The notes beneath the pieces were generated by a model, which saw only the letters and a list, made by a program, of their open reading frames with translations, did not search any database and was not told where the DNA came from. DNA of 64,000 nt from NCBI RefSeq assembly GCF_029267015.1, contig NZ_JARIEA010000081.1, positions 34,261 to 98,260 of the forward strand. The letters are read 5' to 3'. Positions 8,020-19,294 of this stretch are shown here, one piece after another (position 1 is the first letter of the stretch; each line of letters begins with the position of its first letter). The position numbers and the translations under genes were made by a program. Origin of the DNA: Sporosarcina ureae. GTDB taxonomy: Bacteria > Bacillota > Bacilli > Bacillales_A > Planococcaceae.

Positions 8020-8271
8020 TTATTGAGCTTTTTTAGTTAGACGTGATTTTTGACGAGCAGCAGTGTTTTTTGGGATAAGACCTTTACGGGCAGCAGTATC
8101 CAATTGTTTCACAGCATTTCTCAAAAGTTCTTCAGCGTTCTCTTCTTTATTCATAAGAGCCGCATCCGCTTTACGGATTGCAGTACGCATAGAAGCTTTA
8201 ACGTGCGAGTTTGCTTCGTTAGCAGCAGCACTTTGTTTCACGCGTTTGATAGCACCTTTAATGTTTGGCAT
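8020..8271 (-). CDS. rpsT: 30S ribosomal protein S20
   Basis: An 83-residue basic protein that binds 16S rRNA early in 30S assembly. It has the S20 features M-P-N-I-K-G-A-I-K-R-V at the start, a helical Ala/Lys-rich body, and K-G-L-I-P-K-N-T-A-A-R-Q-K-S-R-L near the end. I placed the start at ATG 8271 because GGAGGTG is 6 bases upstream; the earlier GTG would lie inside that site. Divergent from gpr. Confidence 0.97.
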   Translation of the reverse strand: MPNIKGAIKRVKQSAAANEANSHVKASMRTAIRKADAALMNKEENAEELLRNAVKQLDTAARKGLIPKNTAARQKSRLTKKAQ

Positions 8272-8346
8272 TTCATTCACCTCCAGCTTTCAGGTAAGGC
8301 AAGAGTGTTTCCACAATCATCCGGACATCTCTTTACAACAAGCATA

Positions 8347-8375
8347 ATTTTAACAAAGCTCATGACAGATTGCAA
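8347..8375 (-). promoter_or_regulatory. Sigma-A promoter of rpsT
   Basis: On the minus strand TTGCAA (plus 8370-8375), 17 bases, TAAAAT (plus 8347-8352), about 75 bases before the rpsT start. Spacing is ideal. Confidence 0.65.
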
Positions 8376-8465
8376 GAAAAAAAGTAAAGTGATTCATCTT
8401 TACAGCAATCTATTCCAGAATAATCGCCGATTAATTGCACAAACTGGCTAGTAGAGGTGAAAAAA

Positions 8466-9503
8466 ATGAGCGAAATCAACTACTATCGAACGGATTTAAT
8501 TGATGAAAGTGATGAGTTTGTCAGGCATCAGACGGATCAAGAAGAAAAGAAATTGAAGGAAATGTCTGGAATACGTGTCGAAGAACAAACAATTGGGCGA
8601 ATTAAAGCAACTACGGTAAAAGTGACAGCAGAAGGTGAGGAAGAAATCGGGAAAGCGAAAGGTACATATATTACGCTGACGATTCCGACACTTGCTGTTC
8701 ACGAAATCGATGAGATTCAAACATTATGTGAACTTGTGGTCGAAAAAATGGACACCTTAATTAAAGAAAAGATACCGGGAGACGTAAAGAAAGTGTTATA
8801 TGTCGGTCTCGGTAACCGAGAAATTACGCCTGATGCTGTTGGGCCCGCTGTAATGGATTATGTGAAAGAAGTGATCCCTGATTATTACGAAGCGGATGAG
8901 AGTGGTGTTATGGTTTATGCGCCGGGGGTAACGATTCAGACGGGTTTAGAAACTGCTTCATTCGTCAAAGCAATCGTGGATCAAAGTAGGCCGGACCTGT
9001 TAGTCGTCGTCGATGCGCTTGCTGCGAGAAGTAGCGCAAGGCTTTGCCGTACGATTCAGCTGACAGATACGGGTATTCATCCGGGTTCAGGTGTAGGGAA
9101 CAGCCGCAAAGAGTTATCGGAAAAAAGTCTCGGCATCCCTGTCATTGCGATAGGCGTGCCAACAGTAGTGGACGGCCCAGTACTCGTGGCGGATGCAATT
9201 GACACGATGTTTGGCTATATCGCAACGAAAATTGAAGAAGATAATATGCCTTCGTCTAAACTCTCAACGGGTCGTTTTCCTCAACGCATCGCAAAAGAGG
9301 CAGATCGCACAGCACTTGGACCTATATTCGGTGATTGGTCGTCATGGACGCATGAAGAACGAATTAAATTATTTGAAGAAGTATTGACCAATCAGGAGTT
9401 GTCGACATTTATATCTCCAAAAGAAATTGATTCGTGGGTAGCGAACTATGCCACTGCATTGTCTTCTTCATTAATTCGTTGGATTCATAAAGTAAATACG
9501 TGA
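8466..9503 (+). CDS. gpr: Germination protease GPR
   Basis: Aspartate-type protease (family A25) made as a zymogen in the forespore. It degrades small acid-soluble spore proteins at germination. The 345-residue protein keeps the family layout: a short N-terminal propeptide with Y-R-T-D-L-I-D-E, then Y-V-G-L-G-N-R-E-I-T-P-D-A-V-G-P, and V-V-D-A-L-A-A-R-S. ATG 8466 is preferred over GTG 8457 because GAGGTG (8454-8459) is the ribosome binding site. Its presence shows the host forms endospores. Forespore sigma-G control is expected, but I found no convincing site. Confidence 0.95.
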   Translation: MSEINYYRTDLIDESDEFVRHQTDQEEKKLKEMSGIRVEEQTIGRIKATTVKVTAEGEEEIGKAKGTYITLTIPTLAVHEIDEIQTLCELVVEKMDTLIKEKIPGDVKKVLYVGLGNREITPDAVGPAVMDYVKEVIPDYYEADESGVMVYAPGVTIQTGLETASFVKAIVDQSRPDLLVVVDALAARSSARLCRTIQLTDTGIHPGSGVGNSRKELSEKSLGIPVIAIGVPTVVDGPVLVADAIDTMFGYIATKIEEDNMPSSKLSTGRFPQRIAKEADRTALGPIFGDWSSWTHEERIKLFEEVLTNQELSTFISPKEIDSWVANYATALSSSLIRWIHKVNT

Positions 9504-9507
9504 ACTA

Positions 9508-9537
9508 GTCATTGACCTTTTTTCTTCTGCATATTGT
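9508..9537 (+). promoter_or_regulatory. Candidate sigma-E-type promoter for spoIIP
   Basis: GTCATTG (9508-9514), 15 bases, CATATTGT (9530-9537) resemble the sigma-E boxes GTCATATT and CATACAAT. The gene begins at 9557. Mother-cell expression is known for spoIIP in B. subtilis. Confidence 0.4.
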
Positions 9538-9556
9538 GGAAGATGGAGGGATTACT

Positions 9557-10357
9557 ATGAAAAAAACTTTGCAAATCTGGATGAGCGTTATTTTTGTATT
9601 GTTCATCTTCCCTGTCGTACTGCAGTACATTCCTAAACAGCCGACCATTCCCACTGCCCTCTCGTTAAAGGAACCAAGCACAATAGTCTACGCATCCAAT
9701 GTATTGGAAGAGGATATTCGACCAAAAACAGAAGGGAATGTGTTGATCTATTCAACACACTCACACGAAGCATATGAACCGATTACGAAAGCCGTCGATG
9801 GAAAAGTAGCGGTATCTCACCATTCGGAGAATATTTTAAAAGTGGGCGCGCGACTAAAAGAGAATTTAATATCACATGGGCTTGGGGCAGAACAGCTCGA
9901 TATCGATATTGTGAAAATCATGCAACAAAAGAAGATACCGTATCATCGATCGTATGCTGCGATCAGGCCGTATGTGGAAAAGAAGGTTAACGAACAATCT
10001 TATGATTTAGTCATCGACATGCACAGGGATTCGCTCGGTCCTTCTAAAACGACCATAACGCACGCCGGTCAACGCTATGCAAAAGTGGCATTTGTCATTG
10101 GAAGAGACCACCCGTATTACGAACGGAATTTGGCCAAAGCGAAGCAATTGAAAAGTGAAATGGAAAAAATAGTGCCGGGTATCACGCGAGAGATCATCAT
10201 CAAAGGTGGCCGTGGAGTAGACGGTAAATACAATCAAGATTTAAATACAAGCATCATTTTAATCGAAATGGGTGGCGTGGGTAATACTGAAATGGAAATC
10301 AATCAAACAATATCTGTCGTTGGTGAATCTATTTCCGCTATGATGATCGTGCAATAA
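9557..10357 (+). CDS. spoIIP: Stage II sporulation protein P (amidase/endopeptidase)
   Basis: Peptidoglycan hydrolase that works with SpoIID and SpoIIM during engulfment. The 266-residue protein has an N-terminal membrane helix (residues ~7-24), a linker, and the zinc amidase domain with S-T-H-S-H-E-A-Y at 66-73 and the second motif V-I-D-M-H-R-D-S. It is shorter than the ~400-residue B. subtilis protein, mainly in the linker after the membrane helix. GGAGG (9545-9549) supports ATG 9557. It follows gpr, as in B. subtilis. Confidence 0.93.
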   Translation: MKKTLQIWMSVIFVLFIFPVVLQYIPKQPTIPTALSLKEPSTIVYASNVLEEDIRPKTEGNVLIYSTHSHEAYEPITKAVDGKVAVSHHSENILKVGARLKENLISHGLGAEQLDIDIVKIMQQKKIPYHRSYAAIRPYVEKKVNEQSYDLVIDMHRDSLGPSKTTITHAGQRYAKVAFVIGRDHPYYERNLAKAKQLKSEMEKIVPGITREIIIKGGRGVDGKYNQDLNTSIILIEMGGVGNTEMEINQTISVVGESISAMMIVQ

Positions 10358-10368
10358 TCTTTCAAATA

Positions 10369-10397
10369 TTGAAGTCTGAACCGTTCACTGCTATAAT
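10369..10397 (+). promoter_or_regulatory. Sigma-A promoter of lepA
   Basis: TTGAAG (10369-10374), 17-base spacer, TATAAT (10392-10397), about 43 bases before the lepA start. The -10 matches consensus exactly. Confidence 0.75.
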
Positions 10398-10440
10398 TCA
10401 AGTAGCTTAAATAGGTACGTACATGTAGGAGTGAACAGTG

Positions 10441-12264
10441 ATGAATCAAGAGCAGAGAGCAGCACGTCAAAAAAACATCCGAAATTTTTCTATCATCGCC
10501 CATATCGACCATGGAAAGTCCACGCTGGCTGATAGGATTTTAGAAAAAACGGAAATAGTGAAAACGCGTAATATGAAATCGCAATCATTGGATTCGATGG
10601 ACCTGGAACGTGAACGCGGGATCACCATTAAACTGAATGCCGTTCAATTGGTATATACGGCAAAGAATGGTGAAGACTATACGTTTCACTTGATCGATAC
10701 ACCAGGACACGTCGATTTCACATATGAAGTATCGAGAAGTTTGGCAGCTTGTGAAGGCGCTATTTTAGTTGTAGACGCTGCACAAGGTATCGAAGCCCAA
10801 ACATTGGCGAACGTCTACTTGGCGCTAGATAATGATTTGGAAATCTTACCTGTCATTAATAAAATCGATTTACCAGCAGCTGATCCAGAACGTGTAAAAA
10901 AAGAAGTTGAAGAAGTTATCGGATTGGATGCTTCGGAAGCGGTTTTAGCTTCAGCGAAAGCAGGAATTGGCATTGAAGAAATTCTGGAGCAAATCGTAGA
11001 AAAAGTGCCAGCACCTCAAGGAGATCCTGAAGCGCCATTAAAAGCGTTGATTTTCGACTCCCATTACGATCAGTATAAAGGCGTGATCGTCAATATCCGT
11101 ATTGTTCAAGGAAAAGTAAAGCCGGGCGATAAAATTCGCATGATGGCAACAGGTAAAGAATTTGAAGTGCTTGAGACAGGAGTCTTTACTCCGACAATTT
11201 CTCCTCGCGAAGAATTGACTGTAGGGGACGTAGGTTTCTTGTCTGCTTCTATTAAAACGGTAGGGGATACACAAGTGGGAGATACGATTACACTTGTCAA
11301 TGATCCTGCAGATGAAGCATTACCTGGTTATCGTCGTATGAATCCGATGGTGTTCTGTGGATTGTATCCAATCGATACGTCTAAATATAATGATTTGCGT
11401 GAAGCTCTTGAAAAATTAGAGTTAAATGACTCCGCACTTGAATATGAACCGGAGACATCCCAAGCACTAGGGTTTGGTTATCGCTGTGGTTTCCTCGGCT
11501 TATTGCACATGGAAATCATCCAAGAACGGATCGAACGTGAATTCAAGATCGATTTGATCACGACAGCGCCGAGTGTTATATATAAAGTAAACTTAACGGA
11601 TGGTTCAACGATGAATGTAGATAATCCATCGATGATGCCAACTGCACAAAAAGTAGATTTCGTAGAAGAACCATATGTTAAAGCGTCTGTCATGGTGCCG
11701 AATGATTATGTTGGTGCTGTTATGGAACTATGTCAACGTAAGCGTGGAGATTTCATTACGATGGATTATATAGACAGCACACGTGTCAATATTATCTATG
11801 AGTTACCATTGGCGGAAATTGTCTATGATTTCTTTGACCAATTGAAATCCAGCACAAAAGGCTATGCTTCGCTGGATTATGAATTAATTGGCTATAAGCG
11901 TTCAAAACTCGTGAAGATGGATATTCTGTTGAACGGTGAAACGGTCGATGCACTGAGCTTTATTGTGCACAATGACTTCAGCTATGAGCGCGGAAAAGCA
12001 ATCGTTGAAAAACTGAAGTCGTTAATTCCAAGACAACAGTTCGAAGTTCCTGTTCAAGCGGCGATTGGTCAAAAAATCGTTGCGCGTTCAACTATTAAAT
12101 CAATGGGTAAAAACGTTTTAGCAAAATGTTACGGTGGAGATATTTCCCGTAAACGTAAATTGCTTGATAAGCAAAAAGAAGGTAAGAAAAAAATGAAACA
12201 AGTTGGCTCGGTGGAAGTTCCACAAGAAGCGTTCATGGCTGTTTTGAAGATGGATGAAGATTAA
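10441..12264 (+). CDS. lepA: Elongation factor 4 (LepA)
   Basis: Ribosome-associated GTPase linked to back-translocation and 30S biogenesis. The 607-residue protein has the five G motifs, including A-H-I-D-H-G-K-S-T at 20-28, D-T-P-G-H and N-K-I-D, then EF-G-like domains and the LepA-specific C-terminal domain with [11 protein letters not shown] and [16 protein letters not shown] 10441 is chosen over GTG 10438 by its better distance from AGGAG. A terminator separates it from hemW. Confidence 0.97.
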   Translation: MNQEQRAARQKNIRNFSIIAHIDHGKSTLADRILEKTEIVKTRNMKSQSLDSMDLERERGITIKLNAVQLVYTAKNGEDYTFHLIDTPGHVDFTYEVSRSLAACEGAILVVDAAQGIEAQTLANVYLALDNDLEILPVINKIDLPAADPERVKKEVEEVIGLDASEAVLASAKAGIGIEEILEQIVEKVPAPQGDPEAPLKALIFDSHYDQYKGVIVNIRIVQGKVKPGDKIRMMATGKEFEVLETGVFTPTISPREELTVGDVGFLSASIKTVGDTQVGDTITLVNDPADEALPGYRRMNPMVFCGLYPIDTSKYNDLREALEKLELNDSALEYEPETSQALGFGYRCGFLGLLHMEIIQERIEREFKIDLITTAPSVIYKVNLTDGSTMNVDNPSMMPTAQKVDFVEEPYVKASVMVPNDYVGAVMELCQRKRGDFITMDYIDSTRVNIIYELPLAEIVYDFFDQLKSSTKGYASLDYELIGYKRSKLVKMDILLNGETVDALSFIVHNDFSYERGKAIVEKLKSLIPRQQFEVPVQAAIGQKIVARSTIKSMGKNVLAKCYGGDISRKRKLLDKQKEGKKKMKQVGSVEVPQEAFMAVLKMDED

Positions 12265-12273
12265 TTGAACTCA

Positions 12274-12305
12274 GCAAAAAGGGGGCAAATCGCCCTCTTT
12301 TTGCC
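12274..12305 (+). terminator. Terminator after lepA
   Basis: A 13-bp stem with one G-U pair, GCAAAAAGGGGGC pairing with the GCCCTCTTTTTGC arm, and a short AAAT loop. The T-run is part of the right arm. hemW starts 32 bases later, so partial read-through is possible. Confidence 0.75.
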
Positions 12306-12336
12306 GTTTACATACTCATATAAAGGATGTGACAGC

Positions 12337-13476
12337 ATGCGGGGAGTGTATATCCATATACCGTTTTGCCAGCAAATTTGTCATTACTGTGATTTTAATA
12401 AAGTGTTTTTGAAAAACCAGCCGGTCGATCGATATATCGAAGCGATTGGTAAAGAGTTTTATTATATGAAAGAAGCCGGCCATTCATTTGAAGAAGTGGA
12501 AACGGTATTCTTAGGTGGTGGCACGCCAACAGCGCTTAGCGTCGAACAACTTGACCGGTTACTGACGATTGTTTCACAGTACATTGATGTGACAACGTTA
12601 AAAGAATTCACAACCGAAGCAAATCCTGACGATCTGTCGGAAGGACAACTATCTATTTTGAAAGAAAAAGGTGTCAATCGTTTATCAATCGGCGTTCAAA
12701 CCTTCAATGAACGATTACTGAAACAAATCGGACGCACGCATTCCAACGAAGACGTGGAACGTGTCATTGCGGCTGCACGTAGTGTCGGTTTCGAGAATAT
12801 CAGTATCGATTTAATGTACAGCTTACCGACGCAGACAGTAAGCGAATGGCAAGAGACGCTTGATCGGGCATTGGCGCTTGATTTGCCGCATTACTCCGCT
12901 TATTCATTAATTGTTGAACCGAAAACGGTGTTTTACAATCGAATGGTTAAAGGGAAATTGCCATTGCCTGGAGAAGATGCCGAAGCTGAAATGTTTGAGA
13001 TGGTCATTGAACGCATGAATGCAGCAGGCAGGGAACAATATGAAATCAGCAACTTCGCAAAACCTGGATATCCTTCGTTTCATAACTTAATTTATTGGGA
13101 AAACTCCCAATATGCAGGTATTGGTGCAGGTGCGCACGGCTATCTCGGCAAAGAACGCTATGCAAACGTAGGACCGTTGATGCACTATATCGATCACTTA
13201 GAAGAAGGCAAGTTACCTCGTAAGGACGTTCATGAAGTGACACTGGCGGAATCAATGGAAGAAGAAATGTTTCTTGGTTTGCGAATAGTTGAAGGAGTGT
13301 CTATGCAGGAATTTGAGAAGAAGTTCAACCGATCGATCAAGGAAGTATTCGGTAAACCGATTGATAAACTGCAACAACAAGGGCTGCTTCACATCGATGG
13401 AGATCTTCTACGCCTTACACGTAAAGGTGTTTTTCTAGGGAATACAGTGTTTCAAGAATTTTTATTAGGTGATTGA
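12337..13476 (+). CDS. hemW: Heme chaperone HemW (radical SAM)
   Basis: A 379-residue radical SAM protein with the iron-sulfur motif C11-x3-C15-x2-C18 in F-C-Q-Q-I-C-H-Y-C-D-F. True HemN has a further cysteine right after C18; here it is replaced by D-F, which marks HemW, a heme-binding chaperone, not coproporphyrinogen oxidase. G-G-G-T-P-T and the A-G-I-G-A-G-A-H stretch are also family features. ATG 12337 follows AAAGGATGTG. Conserved neighbour of lepA and hrcA. Confidence 0.92.
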   Translation: MRGVYIHIPFCQQICHYCDFNKVFLKNQPVDRYIEAIGKEFYYMKEAGHSFEEVETVFLGGGTPTALSVEQLDRLLTIVSQYIDVTTLKEFTTEANPDDLSEGQLSILKEKGVNRLSIGVQTFNERLLKQIGRTHSNEDVERVIAAARSVGFENISIDLMYSLPTQTVSEWQETLDRALALDLPHYSAYSLIVEPKTVFYNRMVKGKLPLPGEDAEAEMFEMVIERMNAAGREQYEISNFAKPGYPSFHNLIYWENSQYAGIGAGAHGYLGKERYANVGPLMHYIDHLEEGKLPRKDVHEVTLAESMEEEMFLGLRIVEGVSMQEFEKKFNRSIKEVFGKPIDKLQQQGLLHIDGDLLRLTRKGVFLGNTVFQEFLLGD

Positions 13477-13486
13477 GTTTGATTCG

Positions 13487-13515
13487 TTGACATATAAAAT
13501 AGAATTTGATAAATT
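13487..13515 (+). promoter_or_regulatory. Sigma-A promoter of the hrcA operon
   Basis: TTGACA (13487-13492), 17 bases, TAAATT (13510-13515). The -35 is consensus. The CIRCE operator begins 12 bases after the -10, so HrcA bound there would overlap the transcription start. Confidence 0.7.
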
Positions 13516-13526
13516 ATAAAGTAGTA

Positions 13527-13553
13527 TTAGCACTCGCAGTTAATGAGTGCTAA
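13527..13553 (+). promoter_or_regulatory. CIRCE operator (HrcA binding site)
   Basis: A perfect inverted repeat, TTAGCACTC at 13527-13535 and GAGTGCTAA at 13545-13553, with a 9-base spacer. This is the exact CIRCE consensus. It controls hrcA-grpE-dnaK. No second copy is present before dnaK or dnaJ. Confidence 0.98.
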
Positions 13554-13567
13554 CAGGAGTGATGATC

Positions 13568-14623
13568 ATGTTGACAAACAGACAATTGCTCATACTACAA
13601 TTGACAGTGAAAGATTTTATTGAGTCTGCTCAACCTGTTGGTTCCAGACAACTGTCAAAGAAACCGGAAGCGCCATTTAGTTCGGCAACCATTCGGAATG
13701 ACATGGCGGATCTGGAAGATATGGGTTATCTAGAAAAGACTCACACATCATCTGGAAGAGTGCCTTCAGAAAAAGGCTATAGGTTCTTTGTGGATCATTT
13801 ATTACAGCCACAAGCCTTAGGTCTTGAAGACAGCTTGCAGTTGCGTACAGTGTTTCAGGAAAAAGTCGGAGAGTCCGAGGAATTGATACGGAAGTCCGCA
13901 ACAATTTTATCGGATTTGACGAATTATACGTCCATTCTACTCGGACCTGATACTTCTACGCATGCCGTCAAGAAATTCTCTATTGTTCCACTGGATCAAC
14001 AACGGGCAGTGGCGATTATCGTAACAGATAATGGACACGTGGAAAATCGGATGTTCGATGTACCACCTGGCCTCACTGCTTCGGAAATTGAGAAGACGGT
14101 AAATATTTTAAATGAACGCCTAATAGGCACATCGCTTGTACAGTTGCAGAAAAAATTGCAGCTCGAGGCGAAACATGTATTTGAACAGCATATTCACCAA
14201 GCCGAACAACTATTCAGCTCGCTGCAGCAAGCAATGGTAGTAGAGCCTGAAGAACAATTGTATTTCGGCGGGAAATTGAATATGTGGAAACAACCGGAAT
14301 TTCACGATTTCCAAAAGATGCAATCATTTTTTGAATTGATAGAGAAAGGCAATCCTGCCATGGGGCTTTTCAAAAATAACGAGCAAGGTATACAAGTTCG
14401 TATCGGTTCAGAAAACAACGTGATTGAAATGGAAGACTACAGCGTGATCACTTCCACTTACTCGGCAGGAGAGAATATGGAAGGTTCCATCGCAATTATC
14501 GGTCCGAAGCGGATGGATTACGGAAGAGTCATTACATTGCTCGACATACTTAGCAGTGATCTATCTTCTGCACTACATCGGTTAACTATCGGACAAGACG
14601 GGAACGGGAGGCAAGACACGTGA
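13568..14623 (+). CDS. hrcA: Heat-inducible transcription repressor HrcA
   Basis: Represses class I heat shock genes by binding CIRCE. The 351-residue protein starts M-L-T-N-R-Q-L-L-I-L, has the winged-helix domain (F-S-S-A-T-I-R-N-D-M-A-D-L-E, then S-S-G-R-V-P-S-E-K-G-Y-R-F), a GAF-like domain, and the C-terminal G-S-I-A-I-I-G-P-K-R-M-D-Y. ATG 13568 has AGGAG 8 bases upstream; the reading from 13547 would run through CIRCE. First gene of the operon. Its stop overlaps the grpE start (GTGA). Confidence 0.97.
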   Translation: MLTNRQLLILQLTVKDFIESAQPVGSRQLSKKPEAPFSSATIRNDMADLEDMGYLEKTHTSSGRVPSEKGYRFFVDHLLQPQALGLEDSLQLRTVFQEKVGESEELIRKSATILSDLTNYTSILLGPDTSTHAVKKFSIVPLDQQRAVAIIVTDNGHVENRMFDVPPGLTASEIEKTVNILNERLIGTSLVQLQKKLQLEAKHVFEQHIHQAEQLFSSLQQAMVVEPEEQLYFGGKLNMWKQPEFHDFQKMQSFFELIEKGNPAMGLFKNNEQGIQVRIGSENNVIEMEDYSVITSTYSAGENMEGSIAIIGPKRMDYGRVITLLDILSSDLSSALHRLTIGQDGNGRQDT

Positions 14624-15201
14624 AAGAAAACGAAAAGTTCGAAGAGCATCTAGATGAAAATCTTTCCGAAGATGAGCAAGAGCTTACTGAAGCGGCAGAT
14701 CAGCCAGAGGTTGAAGAAGTCGTGGAAGTACTCACTACAGAACAAGAACTCGAGAAAAAAATAGATGAATTAACGAAAGCTCTTGAAGAAGAAGAGGGTA
14801 AGAAATTACGCGTATTGGCGGATATGGAAAACGTCAAAAGACGGGCTGCACTCGACTATCAAACGTTGCAAACATACCGTGCACAAAACGTAATGGTGAA
14901 TATTTTGCCTGTACTGGATAACTTCGAACGTGCACTTGCGGTTGAAGCAAAAGAAGAAGAGACGAAGGCCCTCTTAACAGGGATGGAAATGGTCTATCGT
15001 TCATTAGTAGAAGCGTTAAAATCGGACGGACTTGAAGAAATTGAAGCACTTGATCAAGAATTCGATCCGAACTTCCATCAGGCAGTGATGACAGGCAATG
15101 AAGAAGAGAAAGATTCTGGAATTGTTTTGGAAGAACTGCAAAAAGGATATAAACTTAAAGAGCGTGTACTTCGACCATCCATGGTTAAAGTAAACGAATA
15201 A
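14620..15201 (+). CDS. grpE: Nucleotide exchange factor GrpE
   Basis: Drives ADP release from DnaK. The 193-residue protein has an acidic, disordered start (Glu/Asp rich to about residue 45), a long coiled-coil helix, M-E-N-V-K-R-R-A near residue 68, L-P-V-L-D-N-F-E-R-A-L, and the beta domain ending R-P-S-M-V-K-V. The GTG start at 14620 overlaps the hrcA stop by 4 bases, a sign of translational coupling. Confidence 0.97.
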   Translation: MKENEKFEEHLDENLSEDEQELTEAADQPEVEEVVEVLTTEQELEKKIDELTKALEEEEGKKLRVLADMENVKRRAALDYQTLQTYRAQNVMVNILPVLDNFERALAVEAKEEETKALLTGMEMVYRSLVEALKSDGLEEIEALDQEFDPNFHQAVMTGNEEEKDSGIVLEELQKGYKLKERVLRPSMVKVNE

Positions 15202-15208
15202 AAACTAA

Positions 15209-17074
<1,866 letters not shown>

Positions 17075-17098
17075 GTAATTTGAAATAGCTATTGACGG

Positions 17099-17135
17099 AA
17101 AAGTCAAAGTCCGAAATTCCGGCTTTGACTTTTTC
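17099..17135 (+). terminator. Terminator between dnaK and dnaJ
   Basis: AAAGTCAAAG pairs with CTTTGACTTT around a CCG/CGG-containing loop, followed by a T-run (17131-17135). It separates hrcA-grpE-dnaK from dnaJ, which has weak promoter-like boxes (TTAACA, 19 bases, TACAAT at 17171) and no CIRCE. Confidence 0.85.
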
Positions 17136-17211
17136 GTTTGTTAACTTAACAAAATTCGATTTCAACGTGTTACAATGGACAACAGGTAAAATGCGATGAG
17201 GGGTGCAATGA

Positions 17212-18333
17212 ATGAGTAAACGAGATTACTATGATGTGCTAGGCGTTTCTAAATCTGCAACGAAGGAAGAAATCCGCAAAGCATATCGTACACTTTCTAA
17301 AAAGTTCCATCCGGACTTGAACAAAGAAGCGGATGCGGAAATGAAATTCAAAGAGGTAACAGAAGCATTTGAAGTATTAAGCGACGAGAATAAGAAAGCC
17401 GAATACGATCAATTCGGACATAATGGACCAGGTGCTGGATTTGGTGGATTCGGTGGCGGTGGTGGAGATGGCTTCGGTTTCGAAGATATTTTCAGCACAT
17501 TCTTCGGAGGTAGTGCAAGAAGAAGAGATCCAAACGCTCCACAAAAAGGTAATGACTTGCAATACACGATGACAGTCGACTTCATGGATGCTATTTTTGG
17601 TAAAGAAACTGAAATTGATATTCCTCGTGAAGAAGAATGTGATACATGTGACGGTACAGGTGCTAAAAAAGGCACAAGCGTCAAAACATGTACGGAATGT
17701 AATGGATCGGGCGAGGTTTCGTTTGCTCAAAACACGCCATTCGGTCAAGTGGTCAATCGCAGAACATGTCCTACATGTCAGGGAACAGGTAAAATCATTC
17801 CTGAAAAATGTGAAACATGCCGAGGTAAAGGCCGCGTAACGAAAAACAAAGTTATTAAAGTAACCATTCCTGCCGGTGTAGACCAAGGCCAACGTCTGCG
17901 TGTAGGCGGTCAAGGTGAAGCGGGTATAAACGGAGGACCTCCTGGAGACTTGTATATCGTCTTTAATGTACGTCCACATAAACGTTTCATTCGCGAAGAA
18001 GATGACATTATCCTTGAATTGAACTTGACGTTCCCACAAGCATCACTCGGAGACGAGCTCGAAGTTCAAACAGTACACGGCAAAGTGAAGTTAAAAATTC
18101 CGGCTGGTACACAAAACGGCACAACTTTCCGCCTTCGAGGCAAAGGAGTTCCGAACGTACACGGTCACGGTACAGGTGATCAACATGTCATTATCAAAGT
18201 GACAACACCGAAAAAGATGACAGAGCGACAAAAAGAATTATTGCGTGAGTTCGCATCAATCGAAGGGGAATCACCAGATGAGTATTCCAGCTCGTTCTTC
18301 GATAAAATCAAACGCACTTTTAAAGGTGAATGA
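17212..18333 (+). CDS. dnaJ: Chaperone protein DnaJ (Hsp40)
   Basis: Co-chaperone that stimulates DnaK ATPase. The 373-residue class I DnaJ has the J domain with H33-P-D, a Gly/Phe-rich linker (residues ~68-92), four CxxCxGxG zinc-finger repeats ([32 protein letters not shown]), and the substrate-binding C-terminal domains. GAGGGGTG lies upstream of ATG 17212. It leads dnaJ-prmA-rsmE-mtaB. Confidence 0.98.
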   Translation: MSKRDYYDVLGVSKSATKEEIRKAYRTLSKKFHPDLNKEADAEMKFKEVTEAFEVLSDENKKAEYDQFGHNGPGAGFGGFGGGGGDGFGFEDIFSTFFGGSARRRDPNAPQKGNDLQYTMTVDFMDAIFGKETEIDIPREEECDTCDGTGAKKGTSVKTCTECNGSGEVSFAQNTPFGQVVNRRTCPTCQGTGKIIPEKCETCRGKGRVTKNKVIKVTIPAGVDQGQRLRVGGQGEAGINGGPPGDLYIVFNVRPHKRFIREEDDIILELNLTFPQASLGDELEVQTVHGKVKLKIPAGTQNGTTFRLRGKGVPNVHGHGTGDQHVIIKVTTPKKMTERQKELLREFASIEGESPDEYSSSFFDKIKRTFKGE

Positions 18334-18347
18334 AAGGATGACTAACT

Positions 18348-19292
18348 GTGAAATGGTCTGAAGTTTCCGTCCACACGACGCATGAAGCGACTGAGGCAGT
18401 AGCAAATATCTTGCATGAAGCAGGAGCGAGCGGAGTTGTTATTGAGGACTCTGAAGAATTTGATAAAGAGCGAGTGGATCAATTTGGCGAAATATATGCA
18501 CTCGATAAAGATGATTTTCCGAACGAAGGAGTCATCATCAAAGCGTATTTGCCTGTCACTAGTTTCATCAACGAAACAGTTGAAAACCTTGAACTGGAAA
18601 TAGAAGGCCTTCGTCAGTTTTCATTAAATCCTGGTCGCTTTACTATTGGCATTACAGAAGTAGATGAAGAAGATTGGGCCAACTCATGGAAACAGTACTT
18701 CCATCCGGTGAAAATATCGAAGCGGTTCACGATTGTCCCTACATGGGAAGAGTATACCCCAGTGGAAACGGATGAATTGATCATTGAACTGGATCCCGGT
18801 ATGGCTTTTGGAACGGGTACACATCCTACTACAGTCCTTTGTTTGCAGGCTCTCGAGAAGTATCTTGAACCTAACCAAACGATTGTCGATGTAGGAACCG
18901 GTTCAGGCGTGCTTGCGATTGGTGCTGCTTTACTTGGTGCCAAACACATTACCGCACTTGACCTAGATGAAGTAGCTGTTCGCGCTGCAGAGGAAAATGT
19001 TACGTATAACCATGTGGATGATCGCATTACGGTCTTGAAAGGCAATCTTCTCGATTCCATCGAAGAACCCCCGGACTTGATTATTGCGAATATTTTAGCG
19101 GACGTTATCATGTCGTTTTCTCAAGATGCTTACCAACTTGTCAAACCAGGTGGCTTATTCATTACGTCGGGGATCATTGGAGCCAAACGCGATGAAGTGC
19201 GTAATGATCTAATCGCACAAGGTTTTGAGATTTTGGAAACGGTTCTTATGGAAGACTGGGTAGTCATCATCGCGCGCAAAGGTTGTGAATAA
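18348..19292 (+). CDS. prmA: Ribosomal protein L11 methyltransferase
   Basis: Trimethylates lysines and the N-terminus of L11. The 314-residue protein starts M-K-W-S-E-V-S-V-H-T-T, has the linker D-W-A-N-S-W-K-Q-Y-F, the PrmA-specific M-A-F-G-T-G-T-H-P-T-T, and SAM motif I V-D-V-G-T-G-S-G-V-L-A-I. The catalytic-site N-I-L-A follows. GTG start 18348 has AAAGGATG upstream. It lies 14 bases after dnaJ. Confidence 0.96.
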   Translation: MKWSEVSVHTTHEATEAVANILHEAGASGVVIEDSEEFDKERVDQFGEIYALDKDDFPNEGVIIKAYLPVTSFINETVENLELEIEGLRQFSLNPGRFTIGITEVDEEDWANSWKQYFHPVKISKRFTIVPTWEEYTPVETDELIIELDPGMAFGTGTHPTTVLCLQALEKYLEPNQTIVDVGTGSGVLAIGAALLGAKHITALDLDEVAVRAAEENVTYNHVDDRITVLKGNLLDSIEEPPDLIIANILADVIMSFSQDAYQLVKPGGLFITSGIIGAKRDEVRNDLIAQGFEILETVLMEDWVVIIARKGCE

Positions 19293-19294
19293 TC

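Noticed and set aside
8340..8370. Sigma-G promoter for gpr in the rpsT-gpr gap
   Set aside because: GCATA and CATGACA occur there but at the wrong spacing, and they fall on the rpsT promoter.
8050..8451. 133-residue plus-strand frame opposite rpsT
   Set aside because: Antisense to a certain ribosomal protein gene and its promoter.
17377..18039. 220-residue minus-strand frame opposite dnaJ
   Set aside because: Rich in Cys, Thr and Phe as expected for the antisense of the zinc-finger region; dnaJ is certain on the plus strand.
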